Below, piece by piece: positions 7,466-15,615 of a stretch of DNA of 32,595 nucleotides. The number at the start of each line of letters is the position of its first letter. The first letter of the stretch is position 1. The stretch lies in NCBI RefSeq assembly GCF_002029255.1, contig NZ_MZGT01000055.1:1-32595 (forward strand), read 5' to 3'. The notes under the pieces were generated by a model. The model made no database searches, was not told where the DNA came from, and saw only the letters and a list, made by a program, of their open reading frames with translations. The DNA is from Clostridium chromiireducens (GTDB lineage: Bacteria > Bacillota > Clostridia > Clostridiales > Clostridiaceae). Made by a program: the position numbers and the translations under genes.

Positions 7466-9622
7466 ATCAATAAATTCAATATTCCAGTTAAAGTATCCAG
7501 TTTCCTCGTTCTTTTGGTACTTAAAGTATGCTGAGAATGTATTTCCCTTCTTACTTTTAAGATTTCTAAATCCTACTTTTCCATTCTTAAGTAAAAGCTC
7601 AACCATTTCTTTAGATATTTTCTTACCAAAGGATGCTATGTATTTGTCATCTTTCCAAATTGTATATTTGCATCCATTTTTCCAGTTGCTGCACCCAAAG
7701 CTCTTTTCCCCTTCAAGTACTGGATTTCCACATACTGGACATGGCCCTATATTTTCACTATCTTTAGGAATTTCAACTTTAAACCTTGATAGTGCTCCAT
7801 CATCTTTTTTTATTAATTCAACAGAACTAATTGTAAAATCTACTATTAGCTTTATAAAGTCACTTTTAGCAAACTTACCTTTTTCTATATCAGAAAGAGT
7901 TTTTTCTAATCTTCCTGTATACTCCAAGTCAAATAACTCTTTTACTGGAAAAGTTTCTACTAAATTTCTGCCAAGTTCTGTACACATAAGGTTTTTACCT
8001 TTTGTCTTCAGGTACCCTATATCTTTTAATTTCTTTATTGTCTCTGCACGAGTTGCTGGTGTTCCTATACTATATCCACTTAAAATAGCCTGCATCATTT
8101 CTTCTGAATCTTCTTTACCCTCAATACCTTTTCCGCAGGTTTCCATAACTCTAAGCAATGTTTTTTCAGTATGATATTTAGGCGGCTTCTTAGTAACAGC
8201 ATTTACCTTTGAATCTACAATATCTACAGTTTCGTCTATTTCAACTTTTGGTAGAATCACATCTTTACTTTCTATCTTTTCTACTACCTTCCATCCCTCT
8301 ACAAGCTTTACTTTTCCTTTCGAAACAAAAACTCCATTCATCTCTGAAATATTAGCTTTTAATGTAACCTTCGTTTCTTCAAATTCAGCTATAGGCATGA
8401 ACTGCATTATAAATCTATTCTTAATAGCATCATATACTATTTTTTCATCTGCAGATAATCCTGATGGCTTTATATATGTTGGTGTTATGGCACTATGGCT
8501 TTCAACTTTTGAGCTGTCAAAAATTCTTTTAGATGTGCTAAACTTAATATCTTTTTCATATGGTAATCCAGCTTTTAATGTATCTAGAACCTTTTTTGCT
8601 CTATCCTTTAAACTTTCTTCTAAAACAACACTTGCTGTTCTCGGATAAGTAGTAAGCTTCTTTTCATAAAGAGATTGTGCCACCTTAAGAACCTTATCTG
8701 ATGTCCAGCCTTTATATTTACTAGTTATGTGTCCTTGTAAATTAGATAAGTTAAATAAGTATGGTGGATATTCTTTTTTTAATTCTGTCTGCTTATCAAT
8801 AATCTTAGCCGTTGCTCCTTCAAGCATAGGCATAAACTTATCCAAATCTTCCTTTTTCTCAAATTTTTCAGAATCATTCTCATAATAAAGTCCCTCAAAT
8901 TCTTCATTGGTAGAAGTTTTGAAGTTTGACACTAATTTATAATAAGTTGTTGCTGTAAAGTTCTCTATTTCTATATCTCTATCATAAATAATCTTCAAAG
9001 TTGGAAGAAGCACTCTGCCTATATTAATAGTTTTATTTTCTTCGAATTTATATTTTAATGTACTTACAGAAGTTAAATTGATTCCAATGATCCAGTCACT
9101 CCATTGTCTTCCTATTCCAGCATCTTGAAGAGGCTGCATTTCCTTATTGTTCTTTAATGATTCCATACCGCCTTTAACTTCATCAGGTGTCCACTCATTT
9201 AAAAGTAATCTATATATAGGCTTTCCTACCTTAAAATAATCAAATAATTCGTCAGCTATAACCTGCCCTTCGCGGTCAAAGTCAGTAGCTGAAATAATTC
9301 CATCAACATCTTCCTTATCAATTAAAGTCTTTATTATTCCGAGCTGCTTCTTTGCACCTTTATCTTCAATAGTTCTATCTACACTATCACATTTTACCTT
9401 ATACAAAAAATGCTCTGGAATAAAAGGAAACTTTTCAAATCTCCAACCTTTCATACTTTCATCATAGTCTTTCGCATCATATAGCTGCAAAAGATGCCCA
9501 AACGCCCATGTAATATAATAACCATTACCCTCAAAATAGCCATCTCTTCTAGCTTTTATATTATATGCATCTGCTATATTCTTAGCAACAGATGGTTTTT
9601 CCGCAATAATAACCTTCGCCAT
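7457..9622 (-). CDS. topB: DNA topoisomerase III (type IA)
   Basis: A 721-residue type IA topoisomerase, which passes single strands through a transient 5'-phosphotyrosine break and helps resolve replication and recombination intermediates. The Toprim domain begins with IIAEKPSVAKNIA, and its acidic metal site is ATDFDRE (112-118). The active-site tyrosine is Tyr326 in TTYPRTAS. GTPATRAETI in the second half is another conserved type IA motif. The C-terminus carries one four-cysteine zinc-ribbon-like element (CPVC at 640-650 region, then CSNWKNGC). ATG 9622 follows AAGGAGG. Length and order match TopB of Bacillus and Clostridium, which are shorter at the C-terminus than TopA. It stands alone. 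Confidence 0.95.
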   Translation of the reverse strand: MAKVIIAEKPSVAKNIADAYNIKARRDGYFEGNGYYITWAFGHLLQLYDAKDYDESMKGWRFEKFPFIPEHFLYKVKCDSVDRTIEDKGAKKQLGIIKTLIDKEDVDGIISATDFDREGQVIADELFDYFKVGKPIYRLLLNEWTPDEVKGGMESLKNNKEMQPLQDAGIGRQWSDWIIGINLTSVSTLKYKFEENKTINIGRVLLPTLKIIYDRDIEIENFTATTYYKLVSNFKTSTNEEFEGLYYENDSEKFEKKEDLDKFMPMLEGATAKIIDKQTELKKEYPPYLFNLSNLQGHITSKYKGWTSDKVLKVAQSLYEKKLTTYPRTASVVLEESLKDRAKKVLDTLKAGLPYEKDIKFSTSKRIFDSSKVESHSAITPTYIKPSGLSADEKIVYDAIKNRFIMQFMPIAEFEETKVTLKANISEMNGVFVSKGKVKLVEGWKVVEKIESKDVILPKVEIDETVDIVDSKVNAVTKKPPKYHTEKTLLRVMETCGKGIEGKEDSEEMMQAILSGYSIGTPATRAETIKKLKDIGYLKTKGKNLMCTELGRNLVETFPVKELFDLEYTGRLEKTLSDIEKGKFAKSDFIKLIVDFTISSVELIKKDDGALSRFKVEIPKDSENIGPCPVCGNPVLEGEKSFGCSNWKNGCKYTIWKDDKYIASFGKKISKEMVELLLKNGKVGFRNLKSKKGNTFSAYFKYQKNEETGYFNWNIEFIDNR

Positions 9623-9719
9623 GATATATTTCTTATCCTCCTTTAGTTATTACTTTTAGCATTATATATATTAACACTAATCCCAAAATAAAACCAGTTT
9701 AAGTTTACATCTAAAAAAA

Positions 9720-9780
9720 CGAAATGGAATAAATGTGTTTGCTTCGGTTCTTTGAAAATTTTACTGGGTGATTCTAAGAA
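9720..9780 (+). repeat. Half copy of long inverted-repeat element (type A)
   Basis: The segment CGAAATGGAATAAATGTGTT through TTCTTTGAAAATTTTACTGG and GATTCTAAGAA matches the reverse complement of the right arm of the full copy at 12416-12607 with few differences. The opposite arm is absent. It overlaps the last codons of the lipoprotein-like gene at 9774-10451. Confidence 0.75.
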
Positions 9781-10451
9781 TACTCTCCCTTAATTCCTTG
9801 AATTGAGTAGTCTAAATTAAATAGTAATCTGTTTTTAATATTATCTCCAGGCATGTACTGTTCAACTTTATCTATATTATAAGATAATAATCTACTACTT
9901 TTATTACCATCAAATAGATGTGGTTCAATGTAGCACTCCTCAAATAATTTCTTTGCAATTTGCTCTTTATTTAACTTATCTTCATTTCCCTTGTAGTAAA
10001 GGGGTCCTCCACCAATAATGTTTAATACATACTGATCCGCATTCTCGTAAAAGCTGCAACTTATTCCTTGTGTAGTTGTCCACCTGTCAGACTGTTCATT
10101 TGCATCCCATCTTGTTCTAGTGGCATTACCTTTTACTGAATATAAGACTGTAAAAACAGAACCTTTCTTTGTTTCTAAAACCATATCTATTTTCTTTATT
10201 GCATAATCCTCAATTGCTACACTCGGGTCATTTAAATCCTTATATCTATCCAATATGGTTTCCATTAATACTTTCGCAATTTCATCATTATTTATATTTC
10301 CTTTATTTATATCAGTGTCATCATACAGTGGACTAATAGAGTTGCTTGGATTTAACTTTAGTTTTAAATCCACTTCATTATTAGTAGTTTCGGATTTGCT
10401 AATACCACAACCTGTTAACAAAAGGAATACACCTGATATACCTACTCTCAT
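9774..10451 (-). CDS. Putative lipoprotein, probably truncated at the C-terminus
   Basis: A 225-residue protein I do not recognise. FLLLTGC ends at Cys15 and resembles a lipobox. The signal segment is unusually short (about 14 residues with a single Arg), the codon just before ATG 10451 is a stop, and no ribosome site is visible, so the start is doubtful. The C-terminal NIKNRLLFNLDYSIQG resembles NIKDNLYFCLNYSVNG near the end of the neighbouring 175-residue protein, which continues 17 residues beyond the motif. Here the protein stops six residues later, and the final Ser and stop codon lie in the repeat at 9720-9780. Insertion of that repeat has probably replaced the original end. It may be a decaying gene. 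Confidence 0.6.
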   Translation of the reverse strand: MRVGISGVFLLLTGCGISKSETTNNEVDLKLKLNPSNSISPLYDDTDINKGNINNDEIAKVLMETILDRYKDLNDPSVAIEDYAIKKIDMVLETKKGSVFTVLYSVKGNATRTRWDANEQSDRWTTTQGISCSFYENADQYVLNIIGGGPLYYKGNEDKLNKEQIAKKLFEECYIEPHLFDGNKSSRLLSYNIDKVEQYMPGDNIKNRLLFNLDYSIQGIKGEYS

Positions 10452-10503
10452 TTAATTGAATGTAATTACAAATATACGCTAATTTACTACTATGAGTTGG
10501 CTA

Positions 10504-11031
10504 TTATTTATCTTCTTTCATATCAAACTCTTTCACGTTCAGTTTTATTACTGTACTTTCTGTCTCTTGTCCATTCACTGAATAATTAAGGCAGAAATAA
10601 AGATTATCTTTAATGTTAGCCATATCTTCTTCACTAAACAATTTCTTTGAACTTATTTCTCCTATATCTCTATTTAATAAAAATTCATCTGGAAATGTTG
10701 TTCCATTACCGTTTCCTTGAGATGATACAGAATTATATAAAATATCCTTATTGGTTTCTTGTGTATTCATGTAAATCTTTTTAGAATATGATGTTATATT
10801 TTCTTGTTTATTTCCTACATACTGTATTTTTCCGCCATTTAATATCTGTTTGTTAGGAGATATTATAATAATACCATCATTTATTTTTATATTATTGTTT
10901 TCTCCTTCAAATAAATACACCTTAAATGTTTCCTTATTAATTTTATCTTTATAATGCATAGTAGTACTAATAAATATTATATTTAAAATAAGTAATAAAA
11001 TCAAAATTGCAATTATATAAAACCTCTTCAT
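10504..11031 (-). CDS. Uncharacterised membrane-anchored protein
   Basis: A 175-residue protein of unknown function. Residues 4-24 are one long hydrophobic segment (YIIAILILLLILNIIFI) preceded by Lys-Arg, so it is either a signal anchor or an uncleaved signal peptide, with the remainder outside the cell. The exported part is rich in Asn, Lys and Ile. It ends with YSVNGQETESTVIKLNVKEF, which shares the motif NIK-x2-L-x-F-x-L-x-YS-x2-G with the neighbouring lipoprotein-like gene. AGGGAG precedes ATG 11031 at normal spacing. It is one of five consecutive minus-strand genes for small exported or membrane proteins (9774-12190). Confidence 0.7.
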   Translation of the reverse strand: MKRFYIIAILILLLILNIIFISTTMHYKDKINKETFKVYLFEGENNNIKINDGIIIISPNKQILNGGKIQYVGNKQENITSYSKKIYMNTQETNKDILYNSVSSQGNGNGTTFPDEFLLNRDIGEISSKKLFSEEDMANIKDNLYFCLNYSVNGQETESTVIKLNVKEFDMKEDK

Positions 11032-11068
11032 ATATTCTCCCTCTTTATTAATGAAAATCTATATGTTC

Positions 11069-11278
11069 CTACTTCTTATGTATTGTTTTTATTGTGTCTA
11101 TAATCAACAAAATACTAAAATAAATAATAAATATGAAACCTAAAATCGTGAGTATACTAAACAAAATCTCTGTGACATAGCCTCTTATGCTTCCAAAAAT
11201 CATTGATAATCCTAATGGTGAAATCAATAAAACTAAACTTCCTATTATACCAAATAAAAGACTCAATCTTTTTTCCAA
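11069..11278 (-). CDS. Small two-pass membrane protein
   Basis: A 69-residue protein of unknown function with two hydrophobic segments (about residues 5-28 and 34-60), a basic start (MEKRLSLL) and a basic tail ending HKK. The frame opens at TTG 11284, but that is only one base from the AGGTG ribosome site (11286-11290). TTG 11278 lies at a normal seven-base spacing and is the likelier start. It lies 37 bases upstream of the 175-residue gene in the same direction and is probably co-transcribed with it. Confidence 0.6.
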   Translation of the reverse strand: MEKRLSLLFGIIGSLVLLISPLGLSMIFGSIRGYVTEILFSILTILGFIFIIYFSILLIIDTIKTIHKK

Positions 11279-11436
11279 AACCAAACACCTCTTTCAATCA
11301 CTAATTCTCCATAATAATATACTATTGGCAGAAGAATAAATTTATTTATTAAATATTAAAATATATCAGAATAGTAGAAACTGTATTTCTTACATTATGA
11401 ATTGAAAATATAATCTAAAGGACTGAAACTTGCTTC

Positions 11437-11463
11437 TTCTTATTATATTTTGTGTAATAAGAA
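11437..11463 (-). terminator. Weak hairpin after the gene at 11464-11934
   Basis: TTCTTATTA (11437-11445) pairs with TAATAAGAA (11455-11463), directly at the stop codon. The stem is all A/T apart from one pair and the following sequence is only moderately U-rich. It may be a partial terminator. Confidence 0.4.
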
Positions 11464-11934
11464 TTAAACTCCTGCATTGAAGTGATAAACATTTGGTATA
11501 AGTTCACAATAATTCAGTGTTCCTTTGTCAAAACCAGTAATTTTATATGTATTTTTTAACTCTGCATTATTCCGTCTAATGGCAATTCCATCAATGCTTT
11601 GAAATATAGCACCGAAAGAAATTAAAATAACATCTTTATTAACTATATAAACTGTTGTTACGGTACTTTGATATTTTGATAAAATATCTTTAACTTTATA
11701 GTTATTAGTTACGTTAATCACATCCTCATCTTTTAAATCCCCTTCATCATACAGATTGAATATTTGATTACCTATTTCTTGGAAACTTTGATAATCATTT
11801 TTGTTTAACTTATTAAAAGGTGATGAATATGATTCTGAAAATGAATACGCAACAAATATGAACAAACTTAAAATAATTATACTTATAGCACCCATAGAAT
11901 AAAAAATTATGTCCCATACTTTGTTTTCCTTCAA
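11464..11934 (-). CDS. Uncharacterised single-pass membrane protein
   Basis: A 156-residue protein I do not recognise. Residues 8-32 form one membrane segment (IIFYSMGAISIIILSLFIFV). The remainder, probably extracellular, has an acidic stretch (NLYDEGDLKDEDV) and then a beta-rich part with VTTVYIVNKDVILISFGAIFQ. It starts at TTG 11934, supported by GGGGGGA about seven bases upstream; no ATG in frame is better placed. It belongs to the same minus-strand run of small membrane or secreted proteins. No domain name can be given. Confidence 0.6.
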   Translation of the reverse strand: MKENKVWDIIFYSMGAISIIILSLFIFVAYSFSESYSSPFNKLNKNDYQSFQEIGNQIFNLYDEGDLKDEDVINVTNNYKVKDILSKYQSTVTTVYIVNKDVILISFGAIFQSIDGIAIRRNNAELKNTYKITGFDKGTLNYCELIPNVYHFNAGV

Positions 11935-12043
11935 GCTCTATCCCCCCACTATAAAATCTATAATAAATAATATAACTTACGTTATAATTTACTATTATGC
12001 GTCGACATGATGTAAAATCGCCTTATTTAAGTAATATTACTTT

Positions 12044-12190
12044 TTAATCTTTTATTAAACATCCAACAACCGAAATAATTAAACCTAAAAATGAAAATCC
12101 AAGCCCCAAAGCTGTTGCTCCTCCACTTGATGTTAATATTATTGCTATACCAAAAAGTATAACTGAAATTCCTAAAAGAACAATTTTCAT
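12044..12190 (-). CDS. Small hydrophobic protein (48 residues)
   Basis: A short gene read as MKIVLLGISVILFGIAIILT followed by a SSGG turn, a second hydrophobic stretch (ALGLGFSFLGLIISVVGCLI) and KD. This is a two-helix membrane hairpin with almost no soluble part. GGAGG lies four bases before ATG 12190, slightly close but usable. Frame, ribosome site and coherent hydrophobic pattern support it as real. Its function is unknown. It is the first gene of the run of small membrane proteins ending at 9774. Confidence 0.6.
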   Translation of the reverse strand: MKIVLLGISVILFGIAIILTSSGGATALGLGFSFLGLIISVVGCLIKD

Positions 12191-12310
12191 ACTTCCTCCA
12201 TCTTTCATATTATTTGCAATTACTTACTCATTTAACTGTATTCATCTACTTTCTTAGCCAGGAAATATGTAGAATAGGCATAAAAAATGAGCAACTGATA
12301 TGTTTTAATA

Positions 12311-12375
12311 GGAAGTTACTCCCCCTTTGCTTGTTTATGCTCGTCGCAGAAACATCCAGGAGTAATTACGACTTC
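12311..12375. repeat. Core-type hairpin related to the inverted-repeat family
   Basis: GGAAGTTACTCC (12311-12322) faces GGAGTAATTACGACTTC (12359-12375), its imperfect complement. AAGTTACTCC corresponds to the AAGTTGCTCC core of the type A element. The loop shares TGCGACGAGCATAAACAAGCAAA-like sequence, with changes, with 13998-14030. Confidence 0.45.
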
Positions 12376-12415
12376 TATCTAGATATGTTTTGCTTTAAAT
12401 TTATTACTAAATAAA

Positions 12416-12607
12416 GAAATAGACTATATGTTTTTGCGAAGTGTTCGTAAGAAGATTTTGCTGGCCTTGATTCTTAGAATATAAGTTGTCCCAAATATGC
12501 TAGTTCAAATCTTGCATTTGAGGCTAGCATTTTGGGAGCAACTTATCTTCTTAGAATCATCCAGCAAAATCTTCAAAGAACCGGAGCAAACACATATAGT
12601 CCATTTC
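12416..12607. repeat. Full long inverted-repeat element, type A (about 192 bp)
   Basis: The two arms are near-complements over about 85 bases each. The ends are GAAATAGACTATATG (12416-12430) and CATATAGTCCATTTC (12593-12607). The inner parts are AAGATTTTGCTGG with CCAGCAAAATCTT, and ATAAGTTGTCCCAAATATGC with CATTTTGGGAGCAACTTAT. The tip is TTCAAATCTTGCATTTGAG. No coding capacity. Mismatches between the arms are scattered, so it is not a recent perfect duplication. Confidence 0.85.
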
Positions 12608-12625
12608 GGTTGCTTTGTAATAACT

Positions 12626-13585
12626 TTAAAGATCAACTCTATTTCTTCTTTCACCTCTGTTGTATGCGCTTATATTTTCAAGTAAATCTGTGAATAGTCT
12701 ATTTCTAGCTTCTTCACTAGCCCATGCCACGTGTGGTGTTAATACTAATCTATCTTTATTTTTAATTCTTAATAAAGGACTGTCAAATGGTATTGGTTCT
12801 TCTCTGAAAACATCTAAAGCTGCTCCGCCTATTATTTCTTCATCTAAAGCCCTAGCTAAATCTTCATCTACTATAATAGGACCTCTTCCAACATTAATGA
12901 CAATCGTATTTTTCTTCATTTTAGTGAAGGTCTCATAGTTTATTAACCCTTCGGTCTTCTCGTTTAAAGGTGCATGTATTGAAATAACATCGCATTGCTT
13001 TAATAGTGAATCAAATTCTACTCTTGCAAAATCCGAATCTTCATTTTTACCTGAAGTAGAGTAATATACAACTCTTGCGCCAAAAGCCTGAGCTATTCTC
13101 GCTACTCTTTTACCGATATTTCCAAGACCAATTATTCCCCATATCTTACCGCATAAGTCTTTGTATTGCAATTCTAAATTGGTGAACATTTCATGCCTAG
13201 AATATTCTCCCGACTTAACAAAATTATCAAAATAACTTATATTATCATAAAGGTGAAGTAACATTGCAAATGTATGCTGAGCTACTGTTGTAGTAGAATA
13301 TCCTTTAACGTTAGTTACTGCAATGTTTCTTTCTTTTGCATAATCAATATCAATATTATTATAGCCTGTGGCTGCTTCACATATTAACTCTAGGTTTCGT
13401 GCATCTTTCATATTTTTCCTGGTTAGCTTAACTTTGTTTGTTAATACAATATTAGCATCTCTTATTCTTTCAGCAACATCTTCTTCCGCAGTTAAATCAT
13501 AATAAATTACTTGACCAAATTCATTTAACTTAATATAATCTACATTCCCTAAAGTTTTACCATCCAATACTACTATTTTCTTCAT
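12626..13585 (-). CDS. D-2-hydroxyacid dehydrogenase (NAD-dependent)
   Basis: A 319-residue enzyme of the D-isomer-specific 2-hydroxyacid dehydrogenase family, which reduces 2-keto acids to D-2-hydroxyacids with NADH. The NAD-binding motif is GLGNIG at 153-158. The catalytic residues are Arg234 (NVGRGPIIVDE), Glu263 (DVFREEP) and His285 (LTPHVAWAS). The HVAWAS ending and overall length point to the hydroxypyruvate/glycerate dehydrogenase-like subgroup rather than to D-lactate dehydrogenase, but the substrate cannot be fixed from sequence. ATG 13585 follows AAGGGGAT at normal spacing. It is monocistronic, with a long inverted repeat just past its end. Confidence 0.9.
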   Translation of the reverse strand: MKKIVVLDGKTLGNVDYIKLNEFGQVIYYDLTAEEDVAERIRDANIVLTNKVKLTRKNMKDARNLELICEAATGYNNIDIDYAKERNIAVTNVKGYSTTTVAQHTFAMLLHLYDNISYFDNFVKSGEYSRHEMFTNLELQYKDLCGKIWGIIGLGNIGKRVARIAQAFGARVVYYSTSGKNEDSDFARVEFDSLLKQCDVISIHAPLNEKTEGLINYETFTKMKKNTIVINVGRGPIIVDEDLARALDEEIIGGAALDVFREEPIPFDSPLLRIKNKDRLVLTPHVAWASEEARNRLFTDLLENISAYNRGERRNRVDL

Positions 13586-13636
13586 ATTTAATCCCCTTTC
13601 ATAATTTTTGGACCTTTAAATTTACTATATACAATT

Positions 13637-13664
13637 AAAAAGAAATTCATAAGAATTTCTTTTT
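13637..13664. terminator. Hairpin in the leader region of the dehydrogenase gene
   Basis: AAAAAGAAATTC pairs perfectly with GAATTTCTTTTT around an ATAA loop. It lies 52 bases before the dehydrogenase start codon. It is terminator-like on either strand, but no gene upstream needs it, so it could be a leader structure or a leftover terminator. Confidence 0.4.
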
Positions 13665-13910
13665 GTAAAGACACCCAGTATCATAATCTCTTTTCTTAAA
13701 CAATACTTCAAAATAATATATCATAAGTAAACTGAATTACTAACTCAAAAATAAACTTATATTTCGATTAACTAAAATTTAGTAATATTCAAAATTCCAG
13801 TCATAAATATTGCTACTTTTGCATTAATTTTCTATATTAATAATACCTCAAATAAAATTAAATGTAAACTTATACCGTTTTATCTTTCCAATAAAATACA
13901 ACAAAAAAAC

Positions 13911-13990
13911 AACCGAAAGAGAATACATATATGTTCCTCAGGTCTATGAAAAATTTCGCTGAGCATATCTAAATAAAAAGTTACACCACT
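13911..13990 (+). repeat. Degraded half copy of the inverted-repeat family
   Basis: ACCGAAAGAGAATACATATA, then GTTCCTCAGGTCTATGAAAA, ATTTCGCTGAGCATATCTAA and AAAAGTTACACC follow the order of blocks in one arm of the type A element (CCGAAATGG, GCTCCGGTTCTTTGAAGATT, TGCTGG, GATTCTAAGAA, AAGTTGCTCC), with many changes. Confidence 0.5.
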
Positions 13991-14134
13991 TCTGCACGCT
14001 CCTGCGACAAGTACAAGACAAGCAAAAAAACTTTAGAGTTCAAAGCAATGTAGCACATTCATATATCAAAATAAAAGACTTAAAAATAGAGATCTAATGT
14101 ATGCATGATATATGTGATATTCTGTAAATTATGT

Positions 14135-14140
14135 TATAAT
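14135..14140 (+). promoter_or_regulatory. Perfect -10 box, possible promoter of the Fe-S protein gene
   Basis: TATAAT preceded by ATGT. No good -35 hexamer lies 17 bases upstream, so this is a weak or activated promoter if used. It would leave a leader of about 140 bases. Confidence 0.35.
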
Positions 14141-14285
14141 AAGTGTTATTAAAAACTATAGTTTAATTAACAGTAGTAAAATTTTGCCAAGTAATTTATG
14201 TAATATTGAGTAGGGGTATTATATTAAGTTAAATAGTAAAAATAAATCGCGTGTTAGTAATATAAATTAGGGGGGGATAGAACAA

Positions 14286-15116
14286 ATGGACAAACAATAT
14301 TTTATAAAAACTGCCGAGGACTTTGTTGAGCATTCACTAGATAACTATATAACAAAGGAAATAGCAATTTCGGAAAATGTTATAGGAATGAAAATTTTTG
14401 ATGCTCCAATTTTTACATTTGGTTCTGCGGCTGATGAGCACTTTACGTTATTGAAACAACCATCAGCAATTGGGAAACACTTCATGCTTCCAAAAGAATG
14501 GTTACCACAATCCATGACAGTGATATCATTTTTTTTACCATTTAGCGAAGCAGTTAAAAAAGGAAATAGAAGGACTATGTCATGGCCTTCTGAAGAATGG
14601 CTTCATGGACGTATTGAAGGCCAGAGTTTGGTAAATAAGTTGTGTATACATTTAAAGTCCGAATTGATGAATGCAGGATATAATAGTGTCATACCTACTT
14701 TAGATGGAAGGTTCTGGTCAAATTCTGATCACCCAAATCATGAAGAAAAATTTACAAGCAATTGGTCTGAAAGACATGCTGCTTTTATATGTGGACTTGG
14801 AACATTCGGGCTTTCTAAAGGACTTATAACGCAAAAAGGTATATCTGGAAGACTAGGTAGCATTATTACAGAATTATATTTATCACCTGATAAGAGAGAA
14901 TACGAAAATATATATGAATACTGTTCAAGGTGCGGTAAATGCGTAAAAAATTGTCCAGCCAATGCAATATCCATAGAAAATGGGAAAAATCATATTATAT
15001 GTTCTAAATTTTTGGACAAAACAATGGAAAAACATAAGCCCAGATATGGTTGCGGAAAATGTCAGATAGATGTACCTTGTGAATCTAGAATACCTAAACA
15101 GCATAATGTAATATAA
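14286..15116 (+). CDS. 4Fe-4S double-cluster protein, epoxyqueuosine reductase (QueG)-like
   Basis: A 276-residue cytoplasmic iron-sulfur protein. The C-terminal part carries eight-cysteine double-cluster ligands: C213, C216, C219 and C223 (CSRCGKCVKNCP), then C239, C256, C259 and C265 (CGKCQIDVPC). This is the QueG-type 4Fe-4S arrangement. The N-terminal half keeps the GRHAAFICGLGTFGLSKGLIT-like stretch (164-182) typical of the family, but the protein is about 100 residues shorter than true QueG and lacks its HEAT-like tail. It is better called a QueG paralogue of unknown reaction. GGGGGGAT precedes ATG 14286. It has its own double terminator downstream. Confidence 0.8.
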   Translation: MDKQYFIKTAEDFVEHSLDNYITKEIAISENVIGMKIFDAPIFTFGSAADEHFTLLKQPSAIGKHFMLPKEWLPQSMTVISFFLPFSEAVKKGNRRTMSWPSEEWLHGRIEGQSLVNKLCIHLKSELMNAGYNSVIPTLDGRFWSNSDHPNHEEKFTSNWSERHAAFICGLGTFGLSKGLITQKGISGRLGSIITELYLSPDKREYENIYEYCSRCGKCVKNCPANAISIENGKNHIICSKFLDKTMEKHKPRYGCGKCQIDVPCESRIPKQHNVI

Positions 15117-15143
15117 ATAATATTTATATTAATTAATACGCAT

Positions 15144-15190
15144 CTTTCATATATTGAGCATTATAGATGGAGAATCTCACCTATAATTTT
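15144..15190 (+). terminator. First terminator of the Fe-S gene, copy of a duplicated module
   Basis: ATTATAG-TGG (from 15160) pairs with CTCACCTATAAT (15176-15187, with an interruption) followed by TTTTTAA. The 23 bases at 15144-15166, starting CTTTCATATATTGAGC, are identical to the reverse complement of a stretch beside the terminator at 21258-21285. Stem and flank have therefore been duplicated together. Confidence 0.7.
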
Positions 15191-15193
15191 TAA

Positions 15194-15234
15194 GGCTATA
15201 TTTCAACAGTATATTGAAACATAGCCATTTTTTT
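15194..15234 (+). terminator. Second, strong terminator of the Fe-S gene
   Basis: GGCTATATTTCA pairs with TGAAACATAGCC (one mismatch), followed by ATTTTTTTA. The T-run reaches the stop codon of the small minus-strand gene at 15233. Confidence 0.8.
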
Positions 15235-15388
15235 ATCTTTTATCACATAATACCAAACATAATGTTGCTATTGGCCCCAAAAATAACGATAGTAAAAACC
15301 AATTCATTCCAGACCTATTTTTCCCCTGTGCAATTCCTGCGTTAATCAACGCTAAGGTTCCAAATCCAACATAAAATTCTTTACTCAT
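15233..15388 (-). CDS. Small membrane protein (51 residues)
   Basis: A short gene starting MSKEFYVGFGTLALINAGIA, then QGKNRSGMNWFLLSLFLGPI, then ATLCLVLCDKR. GGAGGG lies ten bases before ATG 15388. There are two hydrophobic stretches around a basic QGKNRSG turn. The pattern 'R-S-x2-W-F-x-L-x4-G-P-I-A' is common at the membrane end of several uncharacterised bacterial proteins and gives some assurance that it is real. Its function is unknown. It points away from the repeat cluster at 15421-15810. Confidence 0.6.
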   Translation of the reverse strand: MSKEFYVGFGTLALINAGIAQGKNRSGMNWFLLSLFLGPIATLCLVLCDKR

Positions 15389-15420
15389 ATTATTTATTCC
15401 CTCCATCATTTATAATATTA

Positions 15421-15453
15421 AAAGTTGTTCCAATTAGGCTTGTCATCAGCTTA
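15421..15453 (+). repeat. Core fragment of inverted-repeat element, type B
   Basis: AAAAGTTGTTCCAATTAGGC followed by TTGTCATCAGCTT is nearly identical to 15682-15715 in the full copy. Confidence 0.65.
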
Positions 15454-15481
15454 TTTACCCCTTTAAATATGCATACTATAT

Positions 15482-15570
15482 CAGAAAGGGAGTAAACTCT
15501 TTTATTGCAGTGTTGCATTTAGTATATTGCTGTAGGATTTCTTCATTAGAAGTTGTTCCACTTATGCTTG
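15482..15570 (+). repeat. One-arm copy of inverted-repeat element, type B
   Basis: CAGAAAGGGAGTAAACTCTT, TTGCAGTGTTGCATT, TGTAGGATTTCTTCATTAGA and AGTTGTTCCACTTATGCTTG follow the left arm of the full copy at 15616-15810 block by block. The right arm is missing. Confidence 0.7.
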
Positions 15571-15615
15571 TAGTCTTTGCCTCATATAGACAAAGCGACT
15601 TTGAAATATATATCA

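Larger units (their letters stand above)
12191..12625. other. Intergenic region filled by inverted-repeat elements
   Basis: No gene is supported; the open frames at 12214-12414 and 12497-12685 on the plus strand lack ribosome sites and run through repeats. It holds a core-only hairpin (12311-12375) and a full type A long inverted repeat (12416-12607), which ends 18 bases from the stop codon of the dehydrogenase gene. Confidence 0.65.
13586..14285. other. Long intergenic region between divergent genes
   Basis: No gene is visible. It must contain the promoters of the dehydrogenase (minus) and the Fe-S protein (plus). It also holds a perfect 12-bp hairpin (13637-13664), a degraded half copy of the inverted-repeat family (13911-13990) and a perfect TATAAT (14135-14140). 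The stretch 13665-13900 is very AT-rich with nothing recognisable. Confidence 0.55.

Noticed and set aside
7638..8174. 178-residue plus-strand open frame
   Set aside because: It is antisense to topB, an artefact of codon bias in the real gene.
12214..12414. 66-residue plus-strand open frame
   Set aside because: No ribosome site, and it runs through a structured repeat-like region. Its sequence shows no coherent protein pattern.
12497..12685. 62-residue plus-strand open frame
   Set aside because: It lies in an arm of the inverted repeat and continues antisense into the dehydrogenase gene; no start signals.
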